Positions 11,701 to 21,059 of a stretch of DNA of 64,000 nt are shown piece by piece. This DNA is from Eudromia elegans (lineage: Eukaryota; Chordata; Aves; Tinamiformes; Tinamidae). The stretch is from positions 1,828,201-1,892,200 of the forward strand of contig PTEX01000145.1 of assembly GCA_003342815.1 (NCBI GenBank), read 5' to 3'. The notes beneath the pieces were generated by a model. It did no database searches and was not told where the DNA came from. It saw only the letters and a program-made list of their open reading frames with translations. The translations under genes and the position numbers were made by a program. Within the stretch, counting starts at the first letter, position 1; each line of letters begins with the position of its first letter.

Positions 11701-13290
11701 CAGTCTGACTATATGTTATTGAAAAAAATAGAAAGCTGCCTTTTGTTTGGGACTCATCACTTAATAATTTCATCTGCTATCCTTCAGACTTAATTTTAAG
11801 AAAAGGAATGAAAAATATCTCCTTCATATTACCATCAGGAGACAGGGCCCAATTCCAATGTCCAATTTTTTTTCTGGAAATGTTCAATTATATTTACAAG
11901 GGTAAATAATTGAATAACCATAAAAGCAAAAAAACAAAGACTCAGAATTGCTTTGTGAGTCATCCTGACTGTATCTACCACTAGGTCATGAAAAAGAATA
12001 CATTTTTCACCTTTATAGCTAGCCCAGACCAATTTTTCTGGAAAGCAATGTCACAAGAGCTTCCATTTTCTGTGATGTGACTGTCATAACCAATGAGGTT
12101 TGTCTCAAACCACATCCTGTAAAATGATGAATTCTATCTCTAAAAGAAGCACGAAAAATAAATTTCTAAGGTCTGAGGAATTTGCTATGATTCAATAGAA
12201 AAAAAGTAGCAACACTTTTTTTTTTTAAATTTGCTTCTATCTATGTGGTAGTTCATCAAGGTACACTAGGGATAAGGAGACAGACCCACTTACACTTACT
12301 ACTCGTACTATAATCTTATAGAGCATCATGCATAATTTAAATGACAAGTTTAGAGGCTTGCAGATATACTCAGGTTAAGGGCTTGCTTTGTATTTATCGA
12401 GGAAACAAGCCTTTCTTTAATTCTGTATGGCAAGACAGGATGCTAAATGTCACCTATCTGGTACAGGCTAAAGAAGATTGCTTGTGACGCCACACACCCT
12501 GTCACTGCCAACCACACACAACCACCAAAACAAGCACTAGTGATGCTGAAGCAAGGAAAGAAGCTAAAAGAAAATCTCCCCTCCAAAAATGACTGTCAGG
12601 TAAAAGCTCAAATAAAAACAAGGACTTGGAATTAAGAGTCTGTCCTTATACACAGGACAATTTAATAAGGTTTTCATAGGAAGTGTGGAAGTAAGCGAGC
12701 TGCTATCACCAGAGGTGAAGGACCCATAGATGGATACCATGAGAAGACTCGGTCCACAGCTCTTGCGCCCTGCAAATCCAGACCTTGGATGTTACTGGTA
12801 TAGGGCATACGCACGCTGGAAGGACAGCCTGCCCTGTCCATCATGGCACACTCCTCCATGGTGGAGGAATTCCTCCAGCTGTTTCTCCTTGCACCATTCT
12901 CAAGGTGGCCAATGTTCCATCTGCCAAATGATGCCTCGACACAGAGCCACCCTGCTGCTCCCTGGGGCAGACATGGGTGCAGGGCACATCCTCAAGGGGT
13001 GCCCCTATGTCCAACCACTGAGGTGTTCATAGGGGCCCCTGTGCAGACCGCTGCCCGTCATCCTGCTCAAGCTCCTCTAACCGAAGCTGAATGATGGCTC
13101 CGGGGCAGCCCCTGATGCCTCCCCACACGGAGAAACAGCCCCAACTTTGCTGCAGAGAGCAGCTCCCCCCAGAACCTGCATCCATCCCAACCGAAGACCT
13201 GCCATTTCCCCACGAGGCCGTGTCCAACACCCAGTCCAAGACCCCCCTTCTCAGGTCATGTCCAGCTCGGTGTCCATCCCCACCCAGGAC
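8720..13290. other. Intergenic DNA upstream of the ARL8 CpG island
   Basis: No supported gene. Mostly AT-rich sequence, with an ATTTAA-type short repeat at about 10038-10060 and a NRF2/NF-E2-like motif at 11325-11335. GC content rises from about 12720 toward the CpG island. The short open frames in 12700-13100 have no recognisable domain. Confidence 0.6.
11325..11335. promoter_or_regulatory. Candidate NF-E2/NRF2 (antioxidant response) motif
   Basis: TGCTGAGTCAC reads on the other strand as GTGACTCAGCA, which contains the TGACnnnGC antioxidant-response core. It lies about 2.4 kb upstream of the ARL8 CpG island. Only the motif is seen; a chance match cannot be excluded. Confidence 0.3.
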
Positions 13291-13299
13291 CTCACTCAC

Positions 13300-13625
13300 C
13301 CCTCGGTGCCATGCCCAGCATCCATCCCTACCCTCCTTCCCCCTGCATCCACCCCCATCCCCGCACCCATCCCCACCCAGACCCTCCTTCCTCCCGCACC
13401 CACTCCCACCCCCGCATCCACTCCCACCCCCGCATCCATCCCCACTCGGACCCTCCTTCCCTCCCGCATCCATCACCACTCGGACCCACCTTCCCCTCGG
13501 CACTCATCCCCAATCCGACCCTCCTTCCCTCCGCATCCATCCCCACCCTAACCCTCATCCCCACCCCGACCCTCCTTCCTCCCGCATCCATCCCCACTCC
13601 CACACCCATCCCCACCCGCACCCCC
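13300..13625. repeat. C-rich degenerate minisatellite
   Basis: Imperfect tandem copies of a unit of roughly 30 bp built from CATCCCCAC, TCGGACCCTCCTTCC and TCCCGCATC pieces. The + strand is strongly C-rich, so the complement is G-rich with many GGGG/GGG runs that could form G-quadruplexes. Long open frames through here (for example 13091-14227) are products of low complexity and of the N run, not genes. The repeat directly abuts the ARL8 CpG island. Confidence 0.85.
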
Positions 13626-14360
13626 TGCCCCGCTCGCTCCCCGCCGCGGCGCCTCCCTCCTCCCCGCTCCCCCGCGCTCGCCGCCCGCGGGCGCCGCCCC
13701 CGCCTGAGTCACGGCCGCCGCCCCCAGACCCTCCCCTGGCTGCAGCGCGTGGCCGCGCGGGGCGGNNNNNNNNNNNNNNNNNNNNNNNNNNNNNNNNNNN
13801 NNNNNNNNNNNNNNNNNNNNNNNNNNNNNNNNNNNNNNNNNNNNNNNNNNNNNNNNNNNNNNNNNNNNNNNNNNNNNNNNNNNNNNNNNNNNNNNNNNNN
13901 NNNNNNNNNNNNNNNNNNNNNNNNNNNNNNNNNNNNNNNNNNNNNNNNNNNNNNNNNNNNNNNNNNNNNNNNNNNNNNNNNNNNNNNNNNNNNNNNNNNN
14001 NNNNNNNNNNNNNNNNNNNNNNNNNNNNNNNNNNNNNNNNNNNNNNNNNNNNNNNNNNNNNNNNNNNNNNNNNNNNNNNNNNNNNNNNNNNNNNNNNNNN
14101 NNNNNNNNNNNNNNNNNNNNNNNNNNNNNNNNNNNNNNNNNNNNNNNNNNNNNNNNNNNNNNNNNNNNNNNNNNNNNNNNNNNNNNNNNNNNNNNNNNGG
14201 GCGCCCCGCGGCCTGCGCCGTCCGTGAGCGGCTCCCCCGGTCCCTGGGTACTCCGCCCTTCCTGCCGCGATGGCGGCCTCGGGGCCGCCTTCGTCCCTGA
14301 GGTTGACAATGGCCGTGGCGTGCTCGTGTGTAGGACCGACCCGCGGGTTTGCGTCCCAGC
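13626..14360. promoter_or_regulatory. CpG island, presumed ARL8 promoter and exon 1
   Basis: Very CpG-dense sequence on both sides of an assembly gap. Visible elements are an AP-1 type TGAGTCA at 13705-13711 and a GC box GGGGCGG at 13759-13765, just at the left edge of the gap. No TATA box is seen. The ARL8 exons downstream lack exon 1, and vertebrate ARL8 promoters are expected in CpG islands, so the start of transcription and exon 1 are placed here by inference. On the right side, an ATG with good context (GCCGCGATGG at 14264-14273) opens a 62-codon frame of unknown meaning. Confidence 0.8.
13766..14198. other. Assembly gap (433 N)
   Basis: Run of 433 undetermined bases inside the CpG island. 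Sequence on both sides is extremely GC-rich and repetitive, which explains the failure to assemble. ARL8 exon 1 (41 codons) would fit. Confidence 0.99.
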
Positions 14361-14795
14361 CCGCAGAGGATGCAGACGAGATGCAGGACGCTCATCATGG
14401 AGCTTCTCAGAGCCGTCCTGAGGTGTTTCCTGCCCTTCCCTTTACCACGATGAGATAGGCGCTTCCTGGAGAGTCGGTCCTTACCATGAAGAGCTGCCCG
14501 ATCAAGAAATGGGGCACAAATTGGGCAGGGTGCAGCCTGTGGCCAAAGCGATTGAGCCAACGATGGGCACGTGTAGGGCGTTTGTTGTGTGCTTGCGTAT
14601 GTAATGCACAGGTATGGATGAAGGGAGAGGACAGGAGTACGGATTAGTGTGAGGGTGGAAGCGGAGAGAGGGAGAGAAGGAAGGAGAGGAAGGATGGGGA
14701 AGGGAAAGTGCAGCCGACAGCGTAAGTATGTTTTGGGAGATGGTGGCTACCAATACAGAGAAAATAATGGTAACTCAGACTTTGGTTGGTCAAAA

Positions 14796-14867
14796 TCAAG
14801 TGATCTTGGTAACGTAGGGTCAAGTGATCTTGGTAACATAAGCACAAGTGATCTTGGCAACATAGGC
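14796..14867. repeat. Three-copy 24-bp tandem repeat
   Basis: Copies at 14796-14819, 14820-14843 and 14844-14867 share CAAGTGATCTTGG and differ by a few substitutions. The unit is a multiple of three, so the open frame 14649-14966 shows an SSDLGN-type eight-residue repeat. That frame has no other sign of being coding. Confidence 0.9.
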
Positions 14868-15405
14868 CTCGGCACTCCTAATGTGGAAGTGTTCATCTTC
14901 CAAGTCAATGCTCTGCTGAGGAAGGAGAAAAAGAAGCCTAATGGATTAGTTTGCTTCATCTATTGATCTCATAAAGGGAGCCAGTAAAGATGCAGGTGTT
15001 CAGAGACTTCTGTGCTATTAGACTTTAAGCAGGTAAATATTTGTCTTCTAACTTACATTCCACCACCTGTGGGATGACATCTTGTGTTTCTGTCTCTCGT
15101 ATGCTAAGATCACCGTGGACAAAACGGCGCTGTTATTAGTGCAGGTTTGATTCTGGTCAACAAATACATAACTTAAATATGTTCTAAAAGGCATCTATTT
15201 TTCTCTGACTTAAGGATTTTCACACACACACTAATGTAGCTGTGAAAACAGGTCTCCCTTTCTGCAGATGACTTACTGTCATACTCTCCAAAGAAGGGTG
15301 ATAAGAATTTGGGAGTAAGTGGCTTGAGATAAGGCAGTAAATAATAGCTTATTCCTGAATGCAATTGATATGGGGATATGGAGATGGCGAATAAGATTGG
15401 GGACT

Positions 15406-15420
15406 CTGTGTGTGTGTGTG
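15406..15420. repeat. TG dinucleotide microsatellite
   Basis: Short (TG)7 run in ARL8 intron 1. A related CA run lies at 15220-15232. Confidence 0.9.
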
Positions 15421-17793
15421 TTTTGTATGTATATAGCTGGGCAATGATGATCTCTAGGGACCGATGGAAGTAAACATCGCAAAATGACAGGCCGTTCTAC
15501 AGATCATAAAAACAAATGATAAGAAGTTACCTGTTCACATGGCAGTAACATTCAGAGGTCCTGATATACTAACACTACATGAACATTGGGATAGGTTCCA
15601 GCCTGAAGAATCAGAGGCATGCTTGGGCCTCTCTTACCAGTGCAGAAGAAACTGTTATCTGAGGTTTTCACTAGTACTGGTAATTTCACTGCTTTCTGCT
15701 TTGGATGCATAGTGATGTAATGAAGTTGAATCTGGCCCATTGTGTTTGATATAGTAATGGATAATAACAGTATTCATTGCCAGTGCACCAACATTTAAGA
15801 ATGATGTTATAAACTTAGCATAAGTTATTTTTATCTCTGGCAGGATATATAATCTCCTTTTCTTCTTTTTTTTTTTCTGAGATAGGACAATAAAATTGTT
15901 TGACAGCACCTTGAATACTCACAAAAAATACTGTCAAAAATCTGTCATGTAAAATTTCCTTAGCAAGCAATTTTTTTTCTCCATTTATTGGACTTAGAAC
16001 ACTTGAAACAAAATACAGTAGCCAGAGTTTTTGGACAAATATGGTCAAAAGATACCATACACAACCCTCTTTACTGTGTAGGAAGGTAAAAGAACCGAAA
16101 ACACCCTAGTTTGTTACTGGCTTTGTTCAACCACATTCTTTTTAGAAGAAAAGACTAAGGATCAATAAAAGATATGTTAATTCTTTGCTTTCTATCCCCA
16201 ATACCAGAGCAGTTATGATTTTGTTTTTTTGATGTATGTCTTCCAATTTAACATAATGCACGTGCATAATTTACTAAAAAAACCAGACTCCTTAATTTCA
16301 GGGAGTTTGCGCAAATAATGACTTTCTGGGTTAGCTCTGTAGTTTTCCAGGCATTACTGTTCTTGAATAATCATATTACTTCCTCAGAGTTTCTCTTGTG
16401 TGAATGTCTGTCCCTTGCAAATATATGCACTGTGTATTTTAGAACATTAGGACAATTTTTGCCAGGGCAGATTGTTACTGGTTGCATTTTTCTTACTCTA
16501 GCCCATTAAAAAATTTTCTGTCTCTGCTGGGTGCATGTGTCTCTGTGAGACTACCAGTACATTTGTCTTCACTGTTTTTCCCTGCTGCTGTTGACAAGTC
16601 ACTGAAGCAAGGAAAGAGAAGAGAGACTTTCAGAAACAAAAGATGGGGAAGGTATATAGTGCAGAATTTATTCCCATAGGTAAGATCAAATAAGTAATGG
16701 ATAGAAGTTGTTTCTTGCCTGAAGGATCTAATTCCAAACTAAATCTTGAGAGAGGAGAAAATAACCATCAAAAGTTAGCTTTTGAGTTCTAGATTTAAAC
16801 TAGTCAATCTTAATTGACTAATTGACAATCTTAGAAATGCAAAATGTTGTCATTCTGCCACAAACAGTGAAGAAGAAGCTTATGGCAAGTGTGCAAGAGC
16901 AGTAGGCATCACTGATGTGAATCTTACAGAGAGTTCCTCGTCCAGAGTGTAGACATTAATGCTAAGTGACCTACATATCTTGGTGTGCTGCTTCTAGCGA
17001 GATATAATAACTTATTAATGACACATTTTGAGAAGGAAGGAAAGAATGAGTAACAAGTAGTCTATTCAGTTCTGAGCTTCATCATTCTCCTTAAAAGCTG
17101 TATTCTGCAGTAGATAGTTTTTTGTAAGGTACCCGTTGTCATGATAGTAAGTTTGTCTCATAAAAATATTTTAGTGATGGAAGATATCTCTAACACTTTC
17201 TTTGGGTTTAGGGTGTGTTATATTCACCCATCTTCCATATATTCTTCCATCTTACTGGAAAAATACCTTATCTTTTTTTCCAGTGCTTGCTTTCCATTTT
17301 ACTATACTTTCCATCTTAATCTCAGTTTTAGCAGTGGTAGTCTTCTGCTGTAATCTCTGCAGACAGAAAGGGATTGCGTTTAGTATTTCCTAGATTGTGT
17401 GTTCCTTCACCATTAGTTTACATTTGGGGATAAACTACTGGTAGCAGTGATGAGAAACTATACAGAAAAGTCATAATATTGTGAGTTTTGTTGTATTGTG
17501 ACAAAGGTGCCTTCTGGTCAACTCGAGCATCAGATGAATAATTATCTAAAGTCTTGTGATTTTTCAGGTGATCTTTGTTACTGACTGAGGAATATAAAAG
17601 ATTATTTAAACGAACAGAAAAAAAATGCCTTCCTCAGCATGACAATGCATTAATTGAAATGTTGGCTAATGCTCTTGTAGAAGATTTTGTTGCTGTTATT
17701 TTTTTTCTCAATTGTGAAATAAAATAGATTGCAAATGTGAAGCTTACCTGCTATCAGTTATTTTATAATACCTTTGTTTTGTTTGTATTCTAG

Positions 17794-17874
17794 TCAGGGC
17801 AGTTCACAGAAGATATGATTCCTACAGTAGGCTTCAATATGAGAAAAATAACAAAAGGAAATGTTACCATAAAG
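17794..17874 (+). CDS. ARL8BL: ARL8 exon 2 (residues 42-68, switch I)
   Basis: 81 bp, phase 0 at both ends, between acceptor TGTATTCTAG and donor GTAAGT. It encodes [14 protein letters not shown] followed by [13 protein letters not shown]. Thr52 in MIPTVGF is the switch I threonine that coordinates magnesium in the GTP state. The [15 protein letters not shown] block is diagnostic for ARL8 among Arf-like proteins. Confidence 0.96.
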
Positions 17875-18415
17875 GTAAGTGTGCATATTTGAATTAATGC
17901 ATAGTGAACAAGTATAAAAGTGATGTTAGCTCAACTGAAAATCAGGAATTCATTAGGTTCAGGGAAGACAGTTTCCTTCAATAACTGGTTATTCTTCCTT
18001 TTTTATTTATAAAGATTATCAGGGATTTTTTTTTATAGTCTCCATTCAGAGATCCATTTTGTATAATAATTCTAGTCAATAAGATCAAGGTATCAAAAGT
18101 AAACATTTTTGCTGTAAATGGAGCACACTAATAATTGTCCATTATTAAAAAGTCCAAATTAATAATTTGTGGTATCTTGTTTGCCAACCTCCCTTTTGTT
18201 TTCTCATGCATCTTTCCATTCAAATCTTTTTGTACATTCAATAGTTTATAATTTATTCTCGTGATGTATGAAAGATGGGTACATTTTTTTTTCACAGGGA
18301 AGGGTAAAGTAATGCTGCACTGTACACAGTGCTGAGAAATGCATAAATTGTGCTGAAAAGTGACCCCCTCCCAGTGTACTGAAGCAATGGGTGATGTAGA
18401 GGAATTGCACAGCTT

Positions 18416-18662
18416 CACAGAATCACTGAATGGTTGAGGTTGGAAGGGACCTCTAGAGATCATCTAGTCCAACCCCCTGCTCCAGTAGGGACCCCTAGAG
18501 CACGGAGCACAGGGCGGTATCCAGGTGGATTTGGAAGATATCCAAAGAAGAAGACTCCACAACCTCTCTGGGCAGCCTGTTCCAGGGCTCTGTTAGCCTC
18601 ATAGGAAAGAAGTTCTTCCTCACACAGACATGGAACTTCCTGTGTTTCGGCCTGTACCCAAT
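18416..18662 (-). mobile_element. CR1 LINE, 3' end fragment, reverse orientation
   Basis: Reads on the minus strand as the CR1 3' untranslated region: GAACAGGCTGCCCAGAGAGG, then GGTTGGACTAGATGATCTCT, AGAGGTCCCTTCCAACC, and a decayed tail. On the + strand this appears as GGTTGAGGTTGGAAGGGACC. CR1 copies are typically 5'-truncated and lack target-site duplications, as here. It lies antisense in ARL8 intron 2. Short open frames inside it are CR1 remnants, not genes. Confidence 0.95.
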
Positions 18663-19198
18663 TGATGAAGTTATGAATTTGTGAAGTCTGTTCATCAATT
18701 TTTTTTAGTTCAAAAACTGTAGGTTTTTTAAGCATACAGACTTGTAGTTTGTGTTGTATTAGTCTGTTTTAGTGATAAAAATGCCACAGCCTCACTGTGC
18801 TCTTTCAGAGTCAATTAGAGAGGTCATAAATTCTGGTGTATTAGTGAAACTTAGTTCCTTCTCTCTATCTTTTGCACAACTGCAAATGAAATATGAAGTG
18901 ACTTCTCTCTTCACTCAGGCATCTCCGTGGAAGGTGAAGTTTAGCTCACATAACATCAAGCTCTCCCAAGACAGAGCATGTAATGGAAGTTAATTGTTGG
19001 GGCAGCATCTCAAGCCTATAGAAAAATATAGATGCTGCAGTTTGGTTGTGATTCATGTCATAGGAGTTGTAAATAAGCAGCATTACTGCTTCTTCAGGAC
19101 TGTTGCTGTATCTTATTTGATTATGGAGGGACACTAGGCAATTAGATTGTATCGGATTCCTATTTTAAATCTAAAATTAAGTGAATGCAGGTTTTTGC

Positions 19199-19215
19199 TT
19201 TTTTTTTTTTTTTTN

Positions 19216-19251
<36 letters not shown>
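19199..19251. repeat. Poly-T tract with one ambiguous base
   Basis: 53 positions of T with a single N at 19215, followed by a pyrimidine-rich stretch to about 19290. The N shows that the run length is unreliable in this assembly. Confidence 0.95.
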
Positions 19252-19252
<1 letters not shown>

Positions 19253-21012
19253 TCTAAGTCTTTCTTTTCCTTCTCTTTCCTTCCTTTCTCAGTTCTCAGA
19301 ATATTATTTTTTCCTCTGGACTGGTGGAATCCTGAAGGATTTTTTGCCATAATCTCTAATATGAATATAAACCTTGTCTATCTATCTATTCACTTCCTCT
19401 AAACAGGAAGCATGTCAAGAAGGTGAAAAAAGAATAAATGGCCTCTCTTGCTTGGAGGATGTTAAAGCTGAACTAAAAGCAATGAAAACTTAAAATGACC
19501 GTGTAGATACTGTGATTGCGTGCCTGTATCCTGGTTTACTGTTTCAGAATTTTGCATGGCAATAGGGCCTTCAGCTGGGCATTTCAACTGTGCCCCCTTC
19601 AGTGCTGCAAGTTTGTAGAGTTATCACTATTTTCCTCTACAATCACTTGGTATTAGCGAGCCTCGTCAATAACATTTTAGAGATTTTTAATCAATAAGAT
19701 TTTGAAGAGAACATTTGAAAGACTTTTTTAGAAAAGACTTAACAGTTTTTGCAAGTAGTCTTTTGTATCAGTCTAAATGAAAACTCTCATGTTATTTAAC
19801 TATTTCTTCTTTTTACCTCAAACCTTCCTTCCTCTTAGATCTCCACCTCCTTAAAATTCACATCAAGTTTGACTGAAGTAAAAACTCTTAACACTACATG
19901 ATTTGGTCTGGTTTTAATTTCACATTAGATGTAATTTCATATTAGAAAGGCAAGGAAAAAGTAGTGAACGTCTTCAGACATGCGCAATGGCAGGGTGAAA
20001 TCACTATTGACTTCTTAAACCTCCCTTCTGTAACTGTGTGCAAGTATTATAATAATCCTCAGGTTTAGGGGTCACTCTGGAACTCCTGCTTTTCAAGGAA
20101 AGCAGGTGAGCAGGAAAGCAAAATATGGTCACACATCTATCTCACACATTTATTTATACATATATATATACGCACACATACATAGAGGATGTGTGAGTCC
20201 ATGCTATTTTTTTAAGCCTAAATATGATCATCAGAACAAAATTCAATACAATCTGACAAAACTCTTTATATATTTGTTTTTTTTTTAAAAAAAAAGGTGC
20301 CCTCATAGGATACAAGAAATTTGAATATGGAATGTTTTTTCTTGTAACCAAAAATGCAGCTTTTTTGTGTTAGCAGTTAAATATTTTAAAATAAATATAA
20401 TAATATCTCTATTGTGCTTCTGTTAAAATATATACTGACAAGAGAAGTGCATACTTCCAGAGCTTTAGGAGAGAAACTTAGGAAATTAGAGGATATCCCC
20501 ACTCCATACAGACAACAGAAATGGAAAAATTTTTTTTGTTTGTTTTTTGTTTTTTTGCCATTTGTATTATTCAGAGATGGACTGGAAGCTGCTTGAACCA
20601 TTGACACCTACAAATGTGAGTGTGCAGTGGCTCTCTGGCTCTCTATTCTACAGTTTATTCCCAGGGATCATTTTTTTCAGCACCTTTTTTTTTCCATGGT
20701 ATTCACTGCTGGCAGTGTCATGTGTTGCTGCCAAATATGGAGCAAATATGTAGGAAGTCAAAGTACCATGCATGAAAGGTAATGATATCTGTTTAATCTT
20801 TGAAGTATACTTGCTGAAATAGCTGGTCAAGACTAGCATTACTTTATACAACAGACAGCTCTCTGGAAACATCAAGGAACTTGGATGTCAGTGTAAGTAG
20901 GCCTGCGTCAGTTACATCTTACCTGGAGAAATATAAGGTAACTGGAATTAAAAGCCTGTCTAAACTAATTCTTGCAGCCAGGCCCATATACTGCTGGATA
21001 GCACAAAGCCAC

Positions 21013-21059
21013 TTTCTGACCTTTTCCACTGCTCCTAGGGCAGTGGAAAAGGTCAGAAA
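21013..21059. repeat. Perfect 20-bp inverted repeat with 7-nt loop
   Basis: Left arm 21013-21032 (TTTCTGACCTTTTCCACTGC) and right arm 21040-21059 are exact reverse complements, separated by TCCTAGG. It could form a strong hairpin in the ARL8 pre-mRNA or a cruciform in DNA. It is shorter than a normal microRNA precursor. Confidence 0.95.

Larger units (their letters stand above)
14361..17793 (+). other. Intron 1 of the ARL8 gene (visible part)
   Basis: Non-coding sequence from the CpG island to the exon 2 acceptor (TTGTATTCTAG). It holds a three-copy 24-bp repeat at 14796-14867 and CA/TG dinucleotide runs at about 15220-15232 and 15406-15420. No other gene is recognised. Confidence 0.75.

Noticed and set aside
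13091-14309. Long overlapping open frames on both strands across the CpG island
   Set aside because: They run through 433 N and a C-rich minisatellite, so they are open only because of low complexity and undetermined bases. Translations are Pro/His/Ser or Gly repeats with no domain.
18460-18735. Minus-strand frames considered as small proteins
   Set aside because: They are translations of the CR1 3' untranslated region.
21013-21059. MicroRNA gene
   Set aside because: The hairpin is only 47 nt with a 20-bp perfect stem; pre-microRNAs normally have longer, imperfect stems.
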